NCBI GenBank assembly: GCA_013396915.1
Contig: VWZL01006772.1
Coordinates: 128,259-192,258, forward strand
Length of the DNA stretch: 64,000 bases
Reading direction: 5' to 3'
Source: Stercorarius parasiticus
Taxonomy: Eukaryota > Chordata > Aves > Charadriiformes > Stercorariidae
The translations under genes were made by a program, and so were the position numbers. The stretch's first letter is position 1. The number at the start of each line of letters is the position of its first letter. The notes below the pieces were generated by a model. The model was not told where the DNA came from. It was given only the letters and a program-made list of their open reading frames with translations, and made no database searches. Below, piece after piece: positions 62,501 through 64,000 of this stretch.

Positions 62501-64000
62501 TCATTTAAGTAGGAATGGCCAATTTCTACGTACTCCTCCAAGTCCCTCTTGGACAAGAGAGATTCCTGGAATCACCCACCTACAACTACAGCCCAATCAC
62601 TTCCTACATTTCTCTGGCAAGTGTGTAGTTTGTGGCTGCATCACTAATAATACCATGACACGTTTAAAGCTAGAAGCTACAGTTACTGTGGTCTCAGGTC
62701 TGAAATATGTTCCTCTGAACATGCACAGTGCCATAAGACATGACCTCTTTGGACTGGAACTATTGGCAGATTCAGCGCTACACTTTTGCGATGATCAACT
62801 TTGCACAGACTTCTCAGACAACTTCTTTACCATACGGTAGAACTGTATGCTTTCTGTTAGAAGAACGGACAAGGTTTTCCCCAAGTGAATGTGAATTTAC
62901 ACTTTAGAGGCATGGATACTGCACTTGACATTAAGAATAATTAATGCATTGCAAGTCTGAGAAATTTGCAAAAAAGGGATAACAAATACATCAAACAGTT
63001 CAGTGGAAGAGGAGAAAAATCTACGTACTTTTAAAAAAAGATGATTTTTTTCAAAATAAGGTATTACAGAGCAACTAACATTGCTGAGAGTATTCATGTC
63101 TATCCATTCTGCCTTTGCCTGAAAACATCTCCCATTCCACCCCCATGCTTCCTTTTAGACTTGCTGCCTCTTATCATCCTTTCCATCATCTTTTTAGCCC
63201 TATTTTTAATAGGTTCTGTCTCTTCTAGAAGAAGACTTCCTTGTATTTTCCTCTGGTTTTCAATTTTTGACCTTCATCAAATCTCTTCTGAAAATATCAA
63301 AGGACTTGTTGTTTCTTGCAGATAATTTTGGCTCTTTAACCAATTTTAAACCTCTCTGACTGCAGAGCCTATGTACTTAAAGAACCCAGGTAAAACTTAG
63401 GAAAAAAAAAAAAAGAAGTAGAGGACTTAGAAGATCCTGGTTCATTTTAAATAATGAATCATACACTGGGGATGCTGAGAGTGAAAATGTCAGTTATTTA
63501 GAGGTCTGGATGCTGTTAAGTGACTTTTGGTTGTAGGATTCATGAAAACTTTCCTATACAGAATCAGGAATAACTATGCAGAAATTGCATGAAACTGGAG
63601 CAGATAGAATAGGAAAAATGTCCTCTTCCTGTACAACAACAACAGCTACTGCATTTTAAATTGAAACTTTGCTGCCTTGCTTTAATCCGAATTCACTTTG
63701 GAACACAGACTAAGATGCCAAATTCAACTGGCTGCTTGCAAATCCTCTACCACTACTTAGCTTCTGTAAGCAAGGCTGGATTTTGCATTTAAAAAGTGAT
63801 GAGAAGTCAATCAAAAAAGAAAACAAGGAACTACTTGCATTACACTTCTTCACGTTCAGCATCATTTTCAAAACAAACTTCGCCAGTTATAAGTGATCAA
63901 CTCTTCTACACACATACTCGCTACACTCAAGCGTGCAGACTTTCAGTATCTGTCCGAAAACAGTGATTTCAATTTTTACAACGGTAAGGAAACAATGCTT
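59546..64000. other. Unique sequence, no gene seen
   Basis: Frames of up to 140 codons (60,968-61,390; 62,421-62,840) have no domain, no paired splice sites, and rival frames on the other strand. A 15-bp near-repeat with a 19-bp period, containing tggagaacacc, lies at 59,978-60,011. It is followed by the small hairpin gtgcacc/ggtgcac at about 60,017-60,033. A run of 13 A lies near 63,401-63,413. Confidence 0.45.

Noticed and set aside
1..64000. CRISPR arrays, operons, rRNA or phage features
   Set aside because: None present. The sequence is vertebrate in character, with CR1 elements, low coding density and AT-rich non-coding text.

Overview
The window looks like non-coding vertebrate nuclear DNA, most probably from a bird. 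This rests mainly on the repeats. It holds three CR1-type LINE remnants, two of them with recognisable CR1 3' ends, plus a thin scatter of very old MIR/L2-like fragments. There is no L1, Alu or other young mammalian repeat, and recognisable repeats cover only about 5% of the sequence. A crocodilian or turtle is possible, but the low repeat load argues against it. Nothing bacterial was seen: no operons, rRNA, tRNA, CRISPR or IS elements. No protein-coding exon could be supported. The open frames are short (the longest has 222 codons), lie in both strands of the same DNA, and show no domain. There is no CpG island, so no conventional promoter is visible. The best reading is a gene desert or the inside of a very long intron.

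Layout. About 1-1,810 is a decayed plus-strand CR1 copy covering the second half of ORF2 and part of the 3' UTR. It has lost roughly 200 nt of the reverse transcriptase, and its catalytic FADD box now reads FGDG. About 2,398-2,895 is a second CR1 3' end on the minus strand. A third, very short CR1 3' end lies at about 59,470-59,545 (plus). MIR/L2-like remnants are at about 8,465, 12,265, 17,570, 33,520, 41,340, 54,725 and 58,590. A separate old repeat motif (gaagtcaatgg-type) recurs at about 19,072, 28,780, 32,041, 54,675 and 58,915. A hAT-Charlie-like terminal sequence is at 48,592.

The rest is mostly AT-rich unique sequence. It contains simple-sequence tracts, short tandem duplications (19,924; 28,791; 44,646; 48,996; 59,978) and several hairpin-forming inverted repeats (4,430-4,501; 26,628; 37,686; 55,794-55,857).

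Two places look regulatory. At 47,579-47,791 there are seven forkhead-like motifs (GTGTTTA/TAAACAC/GTAAACA) within 213 bp. At 55,794-55,857 a palindromic pair of CAGCTG E-boxes sits beside a second stem-loop. Several AT-rich blocks with homeodomain- and POU-like words (about 12,700-13,000; 13,920-14,130; 37,840-38,040; 40,070-40,260; 55,100-55,900) resemble conserved non-coding elements, but conservation cannot be tested from one sequence. No new multi-gene system was found.
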